DNA from: Engraulis encrasicolus
Lineage: Eukaryota; Chordata; Actinopteri; Clupeiformes; Engraulidae
DNA length: 64,000 bases
Direction: 5' to 3'
Assembly (NCBI RefSeq): GCF_034702125.1
Contig: NC_085866.1
Location: 13,075,064 to 13,139,063 of the forward strand
Shown here: piece after piece, positions 20,369 through 31,100 of the stretch
Position numbering within the stretch: the first letter of the stretch is position 1
How the letters are laid out: each line of letters opens with the position of its first letter
Translations under genes and position numbers: made by a program
Notes under the pieces: model-generated
The model's database searches: none
The model's input: the letters and a program-made list of their open reading frames with translations, nothing else
Told to the model about the DNA's origin: nothing

Positions 20369-21435
20369 TCTCACTTCTCGCGCTTCCTGGGAGGGTAAAA
20401 GCTGCGGATCCATAAAAAACGTAAGGAGATCAGACAGTTTTCAATTGGGAATACATCAAATTTAAGGCGGGCGCCTGCCCACACCTTATAAGAAGATATC
20501 CACTTTGGCATGTAGCCCGGTTAAAGAATTAACTTTGCCAACCCCCCAAAAAATGATTATTGTTGTTTCAATATAAGGTTATATGGTACTGTCATGTAGA
20601 GTAATAGTGCACATGTACAATATGCCAGATATCTAAGACCGCGGCCTTAAATCTGTGGAAAATCCAATTAGCTCAACTGTAAAACATTCTGCCTGTGATG
20701 TCTCACTTTTATGACCTTGCTTAAATGTGTGGCCTGAATTTACGCACGCAGATCTGAATCCACTCTTGTGCAATACTTGGTCATGACCTTGGCAAGCTGG
20801 CAGGCCAACAGCCAACAGTTAAACTTCAACCACACACACACTTCCACTACGGCAGAGTTTCTCAAAGTGGGTCTCACGCCCCCCTGGGGGGGCCGAAACA
20901 TCCAGACCTTCTGAGGGGGGGAATGATGGAAAAAGTTTGAGAACAAGTCTACGCTTACTACTATCCCAATACATGCATGGCTAAGTTTCAGATGGATGGC
21001 ATTGTGCTTGCTGCCAGAACGCCATCCTGTTACCATCATAACATGGTTGCAATTTTGTGTCTATACGTGTCCTTTCCAACGCTGATGCGTGTGTACACTG
21101 AATCACCTGTTCAAACATGAGCTGCAATGTGTATGTTACATAAGGTCGTTGTGGAGATGTTAGAGGCAATAGCAGCTGTTTTACTACTGTACCTAGAACT
21201 GCTCACACTTTCGATAACATAAATGACCGACAGGTTGTCAGCTGCTTTGGGCACGAAAGGGGCATGTGATTAACTGGCTGTATCTGTTCAGCAACAACAT
21301 CCCAAATGCAAGTGTCAGTGCATCGACTTTACAGCAAGGGGAAATAACTTGCAGCAATTGAACATGTTCAAAGCAATGTATGGCTCCAGGAGCCTTCGAT
21401 CTTAATCTTGCCCAGAGAATGCCAGCTTTTCAATA

Positions 21436-21730
21436 CTGGGCCGGGCAATATGACGATATATATTGTTATCGTGATATAGAAGTGTATATCGTGATCTTAA
21501 TTACATTTCATGTCACAATACACACTATAAGTTAATGTAACTGTAAAAATAAGAATAAAAAGATCCATTTTAAAGAAAGGTTGTTTTGCGACATGAAAAA
21601 ATAAAGAGCAAATAAAGAGAATAACTGAAAATGTATGTAATTGTGCTATATCGTGATATATATCTTTATCGTGATATAAAGTAATCCATATCATGATATT
21701 GGGTTTTTTTCCATATCGCCCAGCCCTAAC
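21436..21730. mobile_element. Non-autonomous hAT-like element rich in ATCGTGATAT
   Basis: Begins GGGCCGGGCAATATGACGAT and ends with the related complement CATATCGCCCAGCCCTA. The interior repeats ATCGTGATATA. This is a common fish/vertebrate short-element type; the target duplication is unclear. Confidence 0.55.
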
Positions 21731-22378
21731 TGTATGCATCTGAACTGAACACAACTAAAAAAAGGTTGATCCACTGTCAATCACAGCCATGAATACAATA
21801 CAATACAAGGATACAGGCCGACTACAAGCTCCAACCCTTATAGGAATATGTTCACAAGCTACAGCGTGGCATCACTAGCGTATCACTAAATGATATGAGT
21901 TATAGCATGTAGGCCAGCCTTTTATTAGTGTAGGTCTTGTTGGCATTTATGATGTTTTGTGCATCTGGCCAGAGATTAGACTGAAACTCCCTTCTCACTG
22001 CTTTTAGTAGAGTACAGTACAGTGGAGTACAGTAGAGTACAGTAGAGGACTTTTATTAATCCAGAGGGAAATTAAGGTGTCTGACAGCTTACATAGATAC
22101 ATAGATACAAGACATAGACAAAGACCAAATACATATTATTGAACATTGCAGTAAACATATATCAAAATCTGAGTATGGCAAAAAAAAGTCTTACATCAGT
22201 TAATATACACACACCCATGCTACCACCTGCCCCATAGTAGCGATTCCCTAAACGCTGCCCATTCAGAAATGTGATCTTCTGCATAAATAAGTAAATAAAC
22301 GAAAATTTACTGCATGATCTGACTAGAAAAGGTTTTCTAGCCAAAGATGTCTATAACTGGTCATTTAGAAAGACAATT

Positions 22379-22843
22379 TACAAACCTCAACTCAGATGAA
22401 TTTAGGACACTTGTGCCTCTTTTCCACTGCTGGTTTTCTGGTGGGTCCACAGCTCGACACAGCGCGACTTGGCCGCCACTTTTTGCTCACCGATTGGGCA
22501 CGACAGCTCAATCGGAGAGCAAAAAAGTGATAGCCAAGTCACGCTCTGTTGAGCTTTAGGCTGACCAGAAGACCAGCAGTGGAAAAGAGACATTGGTAAA
22601 CTGTGAATAAAATCAAAATACTATGGTTTACAAAACATTTAATCCACACAACATTAGATGGTGAATTTGTCACGTTGATGAATATCCCCCAAATCAAAGA
22701 GTTTTCTGAGCTTTGATGGGTCCTATGTTTTCTTTGCACTATTTGCCATCTAATGTAAGAATCAGATGTTCTGGAAATTATTGTATTTTGTTGTTGCTTA
22801 CAATTTATCTAGTGTCTCAACTTCAACGGAGTGTGGGTTTGTA
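22379..22843. mobile_element. Third TA-flanked GTTTGTA-family element, interrupted
   Basis: Left end CAAACCTCAACTCAGATGAA and right end TTCAACGGAGTGTGGGTTTG are diverged versions of the termini at 12892-14115, with TA at both borders. The left arm is interrupted by a second foldback element at 22414-22592. Confidence 0.7.
22414..22592. mobile_element. Foldback MITE nested in the 22379-22843 element
   Basis: Ends TGCCTCTTTTCCACTGCTGG and CCAGCAGTGGAAAAGAGACA are inverted repeats with one mismatch. TTG occurs on both sides, consistent with a 3-bp target duplication (PIF/Harbinger-like). The GTAAACTGTGAATAAAATC of the host element resumes just after it. Confidence 0.7.
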
Positions 22844-25240
22844 CATGGAGAAGACCCACCTATAAGGTATAAAAGGTTATTTCCAAGCAAATTACAGTAT
22901 TGTAATAAGTATTGATAGTGCCAGTAAATAAATATTCAAGAAAAAGATGACATTTGGGAAAGGGCAATATACATTCTGGAAATACACAACTAAAAAAATA
23001 AACACTTTACCTTTCAAACAACTTTGTGTTCATAATGGAATTTAGTATAAGCTCAGCCTACTTGCAATGTATGCAGCTTTGTGTTTCAGCATGGGAAATG
23101 TTAACATTATTCGATATCATAACTTACAGTACAACAGATTAAGCAAATACGAAATATATTAGGAAGAATAACTCAGTAATCAGTACCCTTGCATAGTGAC
23201 TGCTGGGCCTAGCTGCACACCACTCATGGAAAAACAAACATTCTGTGAAATACCTTTTCATGAGAAACCCCACTGCTGAGAATTCCAGGGACTAGTACAA
23301 CTGGATAAAGCAAATAGGTTTACAAAAATAATGTAGCCAACCCTTGGCAGGATGGATAGAAAAGGATACAACGTGTTTCTCTGTGTTTAATTAAATAGGC
23401 CAGATGCATGACAGGTGCTGCTTCTCCCACCATTTATCATGTGAACTATAAACAGGGCCTTCAATGCTGACATGACAGTCTGTGACAAACAGATGCCATA
23501 ATGGAAAAATATTACCTACATAGGCAATTCATTGGCGGGAATGGGATATTATATCTGGTCATTTCTAGGTTTTGGAGACATAAAATAAACGGCTCGTTAA
23601 CGGTTTAATGTATCAGTTTATTGAGGCATACCACTTCATAATGTGTTCATGTTCATTTGGTTTCAACTTCAAACAAAAAGAAATATCTGAAGAAACATTT
23701 AGGCTACAATGAAAGAACTAATCTTATAAGACACATCCCTTTTGCAAACCAATAGGCCAACACATTTAAGTCACTTGCCATTTTGAAAACCCATGTAGTT
23801 GCCATGCAGCACAATCACAATCAAATCCTAAAATGTTTTCTCATGAGCTGACACTAAAGTAGCGACAGAAAGGATTTAGACTACCCTCGTGGCATCCTGT
23901 CAAGATGTTTTGACATATCTGCCTGCTAGTGAACATAATTGACGATAATTGTTAGATATTGTTCATACGATTACACTGAATCCCGCCAGTCTCTGCCATT
24001 CCAATTTTACACAGGTGCGTAGCCAAATTGAAACGCGTCATTAAAATCAGTGGCCAAGGCAATAAATTAATAAATGCGTGATTACCTGTATGAGATGATG
24101 CTGGTTCCTGGAAAAATGGAGTGGATGTATTGATTGTCAAAAATTTCAGTTTTGAAATGTAGGAAACTGATCTCTGTATCTGTCGATTGTCTCGTGAAGT
24201 TTGTAATCCATTGCGAGCGTATTAAACTGCCAATTGAACGCTCTCAATAGCCTGGGTTGTTTACGATTTATTCCAAATATGAAGTACAGTCGAAGACGTC
24301 TTGTAGGGTCATGTTATTTGTTACTTCCTATTGTAGGCTACATAAATCTAAAGAAGGCCATGGCATGGTGTACCATCGACAGCCGCATACGCTGTGGTCT
24401 GTACAGTGGAACTACACACAGGTGGAGTAAACCTCGCGCATGAACTTTGGAACTTCTGCGCAATTAACTCTTTATCAAAGGTCGCGTGTTGACTCAATAC
24501 GAACTCCATGTTTTATGTGTTCGCTGGGTTTATTTGTGCACCTTAAGGTGAAAGAAAGCCACATCGTTCACAGCGCTAGGCTTACAATTTACACAAAAGA
24601 GAGAATAAAACTGAACGTGCGCGCATGTCTCCATACGGTCTACAAGCCTACGTCAAACGTCTGTACATTATAGGCCTATGCCACGTTTATGCAACAGCTA
24701 AGCAAGGTGATGATTTGCAGCACTTTGACAATCAACATTGATTATGTAGGCCGAGCTATAGTTCTACAATAGCCTACTAATTTATACTCACAATACAACA
24801 TAGCCTACCACTTAAAATACCAATGTGTGTTGGAAAAGGAACATTTAAAAACAAAGATTAAAAGCATGCTTTTTAAATAGCCTACCCAAAAGTATGCCAA
24901 TACAGAATTTTCACATATACAATACATCCACATACAGTAGGCCTACACATATTTCACTTATCAACTGAAGTGGTAGGCCTAGTGTCCACATGGAATTTGA
25001 AATAACTTGCATAATGCATATATGGAAAATACATTACTGATTTAAAACCCATACGAAATAGGACTATGAATTGAACATAGGCACTCTTATGGCTACTGTG
25101 AGTCTGATGCTTTGGGATATGCATGTTGAAAATGTTCAACACCAATACATTGAATGGACAATAACATCCAGTGCAAACAATTACTGAATCACAAACATAT
25201 GTGAACACAATTCCTCTGGTCATGTAGGCCCTAGCCTATG

Positions 25241-27198
25241 GCTTAGCAGCACCTTTACTGCAAATTGTTAACACCTCTATGCTTACAGGCATTTTTCCAA
25301 GCTCATTCAAAACAGCCATGGTAAAGCCACTCCTAAAAAAAGACAAATTTAGATCAGAATTCTTTAAACAACTACAGACCTATATCAAACCTCCCCTTTA
25401 TAAGCAAGGTACTAGAAAAAGTTGTATTTAAACAGCTTAATCAACATCTGGCTGGGAATGATATCTTGGAAAAATTCCAATCAGGCTTTAGAGCCAACCA
25501 TAGCACCGAAACAGCACTAACCAAAATAATAAGTGATCTTAGGCTCAGCACTGCCGCAAACAAAGTTTCAGCACTTATCCTCCTCGACCTCAGTGCCGCC
25601 TTTGACACGATAGACCACAACATACTAATTGACCGCCTTGAATCTTGGGTAGGCTTGTCCGGTCACGTCTTAGAGTGGTTCAAAACATATATTACAGGAA
25701 GACAGTTTTTTGTCACCATCGGAGAATACGTCTCCAACAAGTATGATGTGCCTTTTGGAGTTGCTCAGGGTAGTTGCTTGGGCCCTCTCCTCTTCTCTCT
25801 CTATATGTTGCCCCTGGGCTCCATCATCAGAGAGCACAATGTTGATTTTCATAGCTATGCCGATGACACTCAACTATATATCTCTGTCGAGCCTAGCCAA
25901 ACCACTGCCATTCATGCCTTGACTAAATGGCATGTCTGCCATTACAGATTGGATGAACAGTAACTTCTAAAATTAAATGAAGATAAAACTGAAGTGTTGC
26001 TCATTGGGCCTAAGAAAAAACGTGCAAAACTCCACTCAAGCCTAGGTGCCCTAAGCATACACATTAAAGATAAGGTTACTAGCCTAGGTGTGGTCATAGA
26101 CTCGGATTTGAGCTTTGAGCCTCACATCAACAAGATAACAAAATCTGCTTTTTTCCATCTTAGAAATGTCAACAAAGTGCGCGGCTTGGCCCCCGACAAG
26201 ACGCTGAGAAACTTATTCATGCCTTTGTCACCAGTAGGATTGACTACTGCAATGCTCTCTTCTCTGGTCTCCCAAAAAAATTAATTGACAAATTGCAACT
26301 CATTCAAAACTCTGCGGCAAGAATCCTAACAAGAACCAGAATGAGAGAGCACATCTCTCCTGTCTTGGCAGACCTGCACTGGTTACCTGTCTCATACAGA
26401 ATCGACTTTAAGATTCTGCTCACAGTATTTAAAGCATTAAATGGACTTGCCCCTAGCTATATCTCAGACATGCTCTCTTTTTATGCCCCTGCTCGAGCTC
26501 TCAGGTCCACTGATGCCAAGCTGCTAAGGACCCCCACCCCCCCGCAGAAGAAGATCGGCGACGCCGCGTTTGCCTGCTATGCGCCCAAGAGATGGAACGC
26601 CCTCCCCATCGAGGTCCGATCAGCCACCTCCGTCGACTCCTTTAAGAAGCAGCTGAAGACCCACCTCTTCATCCTTGCCAACTCCTAGCTGCCAAGGCGT
26701 CATAGTGTCCCAGCCGCCGCAGCGCCCTTACTACTCGCAATCCAGCCCTGGCAGGGGGCTCCCCTAGGTGGCCGCTGGTCTCTGCCTGAGGTTTCTTCCT
26801 GACTACAGGGGGTCTTTTTTCTCAGACCTCACCGAGCTTTTTTTCCCCCTCACAAACTATGAATCAAGCGAAAGGGAGTTTTTCCTCACCCCTGATGCCA
26901 CCAGGGGCCGCACCTGAGCGCCCAATCTCTGTGTGACTATCTATGACTTATGATAGGCCCAGCCACTATGGACCTTACACATCTAAGAATCCTGGTCCTA
27001 ACCTACGTTGACCTTATGACTCTACATTCTCTGTCTATCTCTTCTTCCTCTGCCTTCTTGCTTTTTCTGCCTCTCCTCTATACCTCTCCTTTTAAATCTA
27101 TCTCTAACAATGTTTTTTCCCATTTGTTAAGCACTTTGAGTTACATGCCTTGTATGACACAGTGCTATACAAATACAATTATTATTATTATTATTATA
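25241..27198 (+). pseudogene. 5'-truncated L2-clade LINE with degenerate reverse transcriptase
   Basis: The translation shows reverse-transcriptase blocks in order: NNYRPISNLPF, FQSGFRANHSTETAL, LDLSAAFDTIDH, GSCLGPLLFSLYML, the catalytic YADDTQLY (about 25856-25880), and then the L2/CR1-type C-terminus ([34 protein letters not shown]). One in-frame stop (25961-25963) and a frameshift near 26210 break the frame. The 3' UTR (about 26689-27170) ends in an (ATT)n tail at 27178-27198, typical of L2/Maui elements. No endonuclease domain remains. It lies downstream of syn2 in opposite orientation. Confidence 0.9.
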
Positions 27199-27398
27199 GT
27201 ATTCATGCATATAGTGTGCTGTATATTGTAGGCTATAGTGTGCATAAGGTGTGACATAGTGTGAATTGTGCTCTTGACTGCGGCATCTACTCCTGTGCAT
27301 ACTGTACCCCAGTGGTTCCCAAACTTTTTCAGCAGGGACCCCTTTTTGGACTTTTTATATTTTCGTGTAATATTTTAACCTCGCCATGGATTTCACAT

Positions 27399-27944
27399 TG
27401 TGATGGAGTGACCATCACTAGGGTTGTGTGGGTGTGTTCTGACTAACATGCCAACGAGCCTGGCTCTTTGGTGTAGCGGTCAGAACCCCGGTTAACTACC
27501 CCAGAAGGTCTGGGTTCGAGTCCCAGCTGGGCAACTCTACTCCCCTTCGCTACAAATGGTGTCAGAAGTGGGATGGTACCGTGAGGTCATCGGAAGCGTA
27601 CCCATTGTGTGTAAGCCGTAATTCCATGTGAGGGACCCCCAGGATTGGTGACCCCGGTGTGAGGGACCCCAGTGATGGGTGAAGCATTGATGACAGGGCA
27701 CACTGGATGGGAGAAGCATGATGGGCAGTTGCGTGAGGGACACCATGAGTGTGTGAAGCGCACGGGTGCACTTCCCGAAGGGGAAGGCAGTGTGATGGAG
27801 TGACCATCACTAGGGTTGTGGGTGTGTTCTGACTAACATGCCAACGAGCCTGGCTCTTTGGTGTAGCGGTCAGAGGCCCAGTTTACTACCCCAGAAGGTC
27901 TGGGTTCGAGTCCCAGCTGGGCAACTCTACTCCCCTTCGCCACA
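27399..27944 (+). mobile_element. Miniature LTR retrotransposon (TRIM-like) with tRNA-like LTRs
   Basis: Direct LTRs 27399-27554 (156 bp) and 27791-27944 (154 bp) are about 95% identical, each TG...CA. The target duplication CACAT is at 27394-27398 and 27945-27949. Two bases after the 5' LTR lies TGGTGTCAGAAGTGGGAT (27557-27574), which fits the 3' end of vertebrate tRNA-Leu(CAA) plus CCA. A purine run (AAGGGGAAGGCAG) immediately precedes the 3' LTR. The 236-bp interior has no gag or pol. Each LTR starts with a 7-bp hairpin (GTGATGG/CCATCAC) and contains a tRNA-like A box and B box. Confidence 0.9.
27469..27523 (+). promoter_or_regulatory. tRNA-like Pol III A/B boxes in the 5' LTR
   Basis: A-box-like TGGTGTAGCGG (27469-27479) and a canonical B box GGTTCGAGTCC (27513-27523) inside a perfect 5-bp T-stem (CTGGG/CCCAG). 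The 3' LTR repeats both at 27859-27869 and 27903-27913. The acceptor stem does not pair, so this is not an intact tRNA gene. Confidence 0.75.
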
Positions 27945-28155
27945 CACATCCATTATACATCTATTAACCATACACGTGAATACTGTTACTAAATAATGGA
28001 AATATGTTAGCTCTTCACCTGTGGATTTCCTGTTTTCATGCAATGTCTCTCTTATCCGCGACCCCCCCTTCAGTACCTCCCCAACCCCCCTAGGGGTCCC
28101 GACCCCCAGTTTGGGAACCACTGCTGTACCCAAATACTCTCTATAGGTTCTACCC

Positions 28156-31100
28156 CTAATCAGAGAAGAGGCTTGCGAAGGACTTGCGCAGGTTGTGAAT
28201 CGACTCTGCTTTGGCCACATCCTCACTGGCCATCCGGAAGAAAGCGGGAGTTCCAATGCCAAACGCATTACTCAGCGACCGAGATTTACTGCAAAAGCAG
28301 ACAAAGATATATCAGCATCCACGGCAGCAAAATGGGAACATTACTTTCAAGATGATGTACTTATCTATGTTTTCACGAGCAATATAACATCACTACTGCT
28401 GCATGCCTATTTTTTATCGCTTCATCCGCATTTAAAATCAGACTGATATTATCAAAGCACAGTGAGGATGGCTTCTTACTTCAGCGGAGGCTGGGCCTGG
28501 GCCTGCTGGCTCTGGGTTGGGCCTTGTTGTGTGGCTTGCTGCTCTTGGCCTGCGTCAGATTGGGCCTCGGCCTCGGCATGCCCTTGTTGTGGCTCAGGAG
28601 GAGAGAGGGCCTGGTCCTGCGGGAGGGACCTGGCGTGGGCCTGTTGGTGGTGGTGGGGTGAGCGGGGGTGTGGAGGCTGTGGAGGTGACTGGAGCTCAGC
28701 CTGTGGTGGTGGGGACGCCGCCTGGAGCCCAGCCTGTGGTGGTGGGGACGCCGCCTGGAGCTCAGCCTGTGGTGGGGACGCCGCCTGGCGCACAGCCGGC
28801 TGGGACACCAGACGCCTGCCTGAGGGCTGACCCTGAGCCAGAGCCACCGACTGGTGATGATCTTGATTCCTACTGCCATCATCCTGGACCTGGTCCTGAG
28901 ACCTGGGCTGGCTCTGTGTCTTTGAGTTGCTGCGTCTTGGTGGCACAGGCCTGGTGGTGGCGTGTGGGGTAGGCTGCTGGTGACCCAGATCAGTAGGCCG
29001 AGGTGCTGCAGATGGGCCTGGAGGTTGTGTGCCTGGCCCCGTGACGGGAATTCTGGCCGGGGCTCTGGATGCTGAAGCTGCCCCTGACGACGGCTGGAGG
29101 GTTTGAGAAATGGCTGCCAGGGGATCCATGGAGACCCCTACGTTCAGTACAAGAAACACTCGGATATTAAATCCATTTTTTCTCTTCCTCCACCTCCCTC
29201 TTTGCCTCCCTCCCTCCCTCCCTCTCACTTTTGCCTAGGCTACCCATAAAAAAACATAAGCATCACCCAGCAAATTTTGCAACATGAATTTTTATTACAT
29301 TCAACTTAATAGATTCCTCTGAGAGACATTGAAAAACATCAAAAGCCACAACAACACAATACTTTTTCACACAGCTAACTAGGAAGGCACACACAGCAAA
29401 AGGGGGCATGAGGAAACAATGTAAAGACTCCGCAGAACATCAAATCTTCATGCAACAAAATGAACAGCACAGAAATTTCCGAAAGAAAACATGCCTGTGT
29501 TCCATGTTCCAAGAGAGCACTTTAAGACATATTTGGACCTACAGTGCTTATCGGTACGTTCACTGTACCCCTAAACCAACAGTAGTGTTATTTAGCAGTT
29601 AACCGGTTGCCTCACATGAACCACACCTTCAGTAACAAATGTAGCAATACAGCGAGCACATCTATTGCAAATGAACCTTTATTGCCTGTGAGAAAGGATG
29701 GAAGATATAATTGTGCACAGGAGCCCATCTACGTTTATTACCTCAGGTTTTGTGGGAATGTTGCCCTCATATCGGCCAAAAATTGCACTGGCACTTAAGA
29801 GTCACAGTGCCAAAAGGATATTATAGCCAAGACATTTTGTGTAGGCTAATTAGGTGGTATTCATAATTGAATGATGGTGGCAAGTGCAATTATTGCCCAC
29901 AAGATAAGTTATTAGAGTGTGTAATTTCTGTTAAGTACCCAAACGCATCTGCAGTGAATTTGGTGGTGTCAGCTTCAGTAAATGTGGGACTGCATTATAA
30001 GATAAGGGTAGGTAGAGTAGGCCTAGAGTCCATTCACCAAGTGCAAAATATGATTTTCTTATCTTGACATGTTGACACAATACATCTTATAGAATAACAC
30101 AAAGTTTGAGGAAACACATTGCACAATTACAATTAAAATGCATTATGTGAAACGGAAAAAATGCACATCGAGATTTACAGTTTCAAGCAGGGATTAATGC
30201 TTTGAAATGCTTTCATCCACTAGCCACCAACTGCTTCTGCGAACCGTGGCCTATAAGGTAGCCTGTGGAGGACGCCACAGATTAACAAGATCAGAAAGGA
30301 TCCAACGCCTTCCTAAAGCTTCATGTGGATTGCCCCCCATCAGCATCAAACAGGCAGTTCATGTTATTTGTTATGTGTATTATGTTCACCCCTATTCATA
30401 GGAGCGCTGTGTACCAACAGTATAACTTGCCGACCTAATGAACTACACGGTACATTTTGCAGTGATAATTCAACAATACTTATGGTCTCATTTGATGGTG
30501 TTAAATTTAGTTCTCTAAATGTCTAACTGCAAAACCGAACGGAATAATTTTCAGTGTTGATTCAACACTCTTAAGAGTTTAATCTAACACCATAATGGAA
30601 GGGACCACTTCGGAAGGGTGTCGAATCTACACTGCAAAGTTTACTGTGTACGCTGAAGGTGAGACAGCAGACGCAGTTCACGCGTACGCACAGTGGGTCA
30701 GTTTGAACATATATATTACTATGATCTTATTTGGGAAGAGCCGTCGGTGATAGAACATAAACGTTATATTGCACGTCTCATGAAGGAAATAAGGCAAACA
30801 GAGAAAATAATCTGCAAACAGTATGACCATATGCTAACGACATGATTGTACAAGGTTCACGATGGCCATGCACGAACTGAGAAGAGACTGTATTATTGAG
30901 ATTATGCCCACACGTTGACATGTCACTATGGCTTAAACCTTATTGGAGTTAAATAAATAAATAAATAAATAGATAAATAAGTAGACAAACAAACAAACAA
31001 ACAAACGAATGAATGAATGAATGAATGAATGAATGAATGAATGAATGAATGAATGAATGAATGAATGAATGAAAATGGTTCCCATTTACCACCAAAACAA

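Larger units (their letters stand above)
20414..25235. other. pparg upstream region, no coding gene seen
   Basis: No coding region is supported here. The stretch holds repeats described separately (21436-21730, 22010-22080, 22379-22843) and otherwise AT-rich single-copy-looking sequence. A donor-like CATACAG/GTAATC on the minus strand near 24086 could close a pparg 5' UTR exon; no promoter was recognised. Confidence 0.5.
27310..28123. mobile_element. hAT-type foldback element with 8-bp TSD, split by an LTR miniature
   Basis: Ends CAGTGGTTCCCAAACTTTTT and AGTTTGGGAACCACTG are inverted repeats. The flanks CTGTACCC at 27302-27309 and 28124-28131 are an exact 8-bp duplication. About 270 bp of the element remain after removing the 27394-27949 insertion. 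It lies 33 bp downstream of the synapsin IIa stop codon. Confidence 0.88.

Noticed and set aside
20369..20413. Upstream in-frame ATG giving a longer pparg N-terminus (MDPQLLPSQ)
   Set aside because: Acceptor-like sequences (CCGCAG, CCCTCCCAG) lie between it and MVDAQ, so it is more likely intronic; cDNA would decide.
27469..27540. Possible functional tRNA gene
   Set aside because: A and B boxes and the T-stem are good, but the acceptor stem does not pair, and the unit is duplicated as part of an LTR.
28462..28972. Long plus-strand open frames with Gly/Trp/Pro-rich translations
   Set aside because: Antisense shadows of the GC-rich synapsin IIa linker exon; no splice sites or family similarity.
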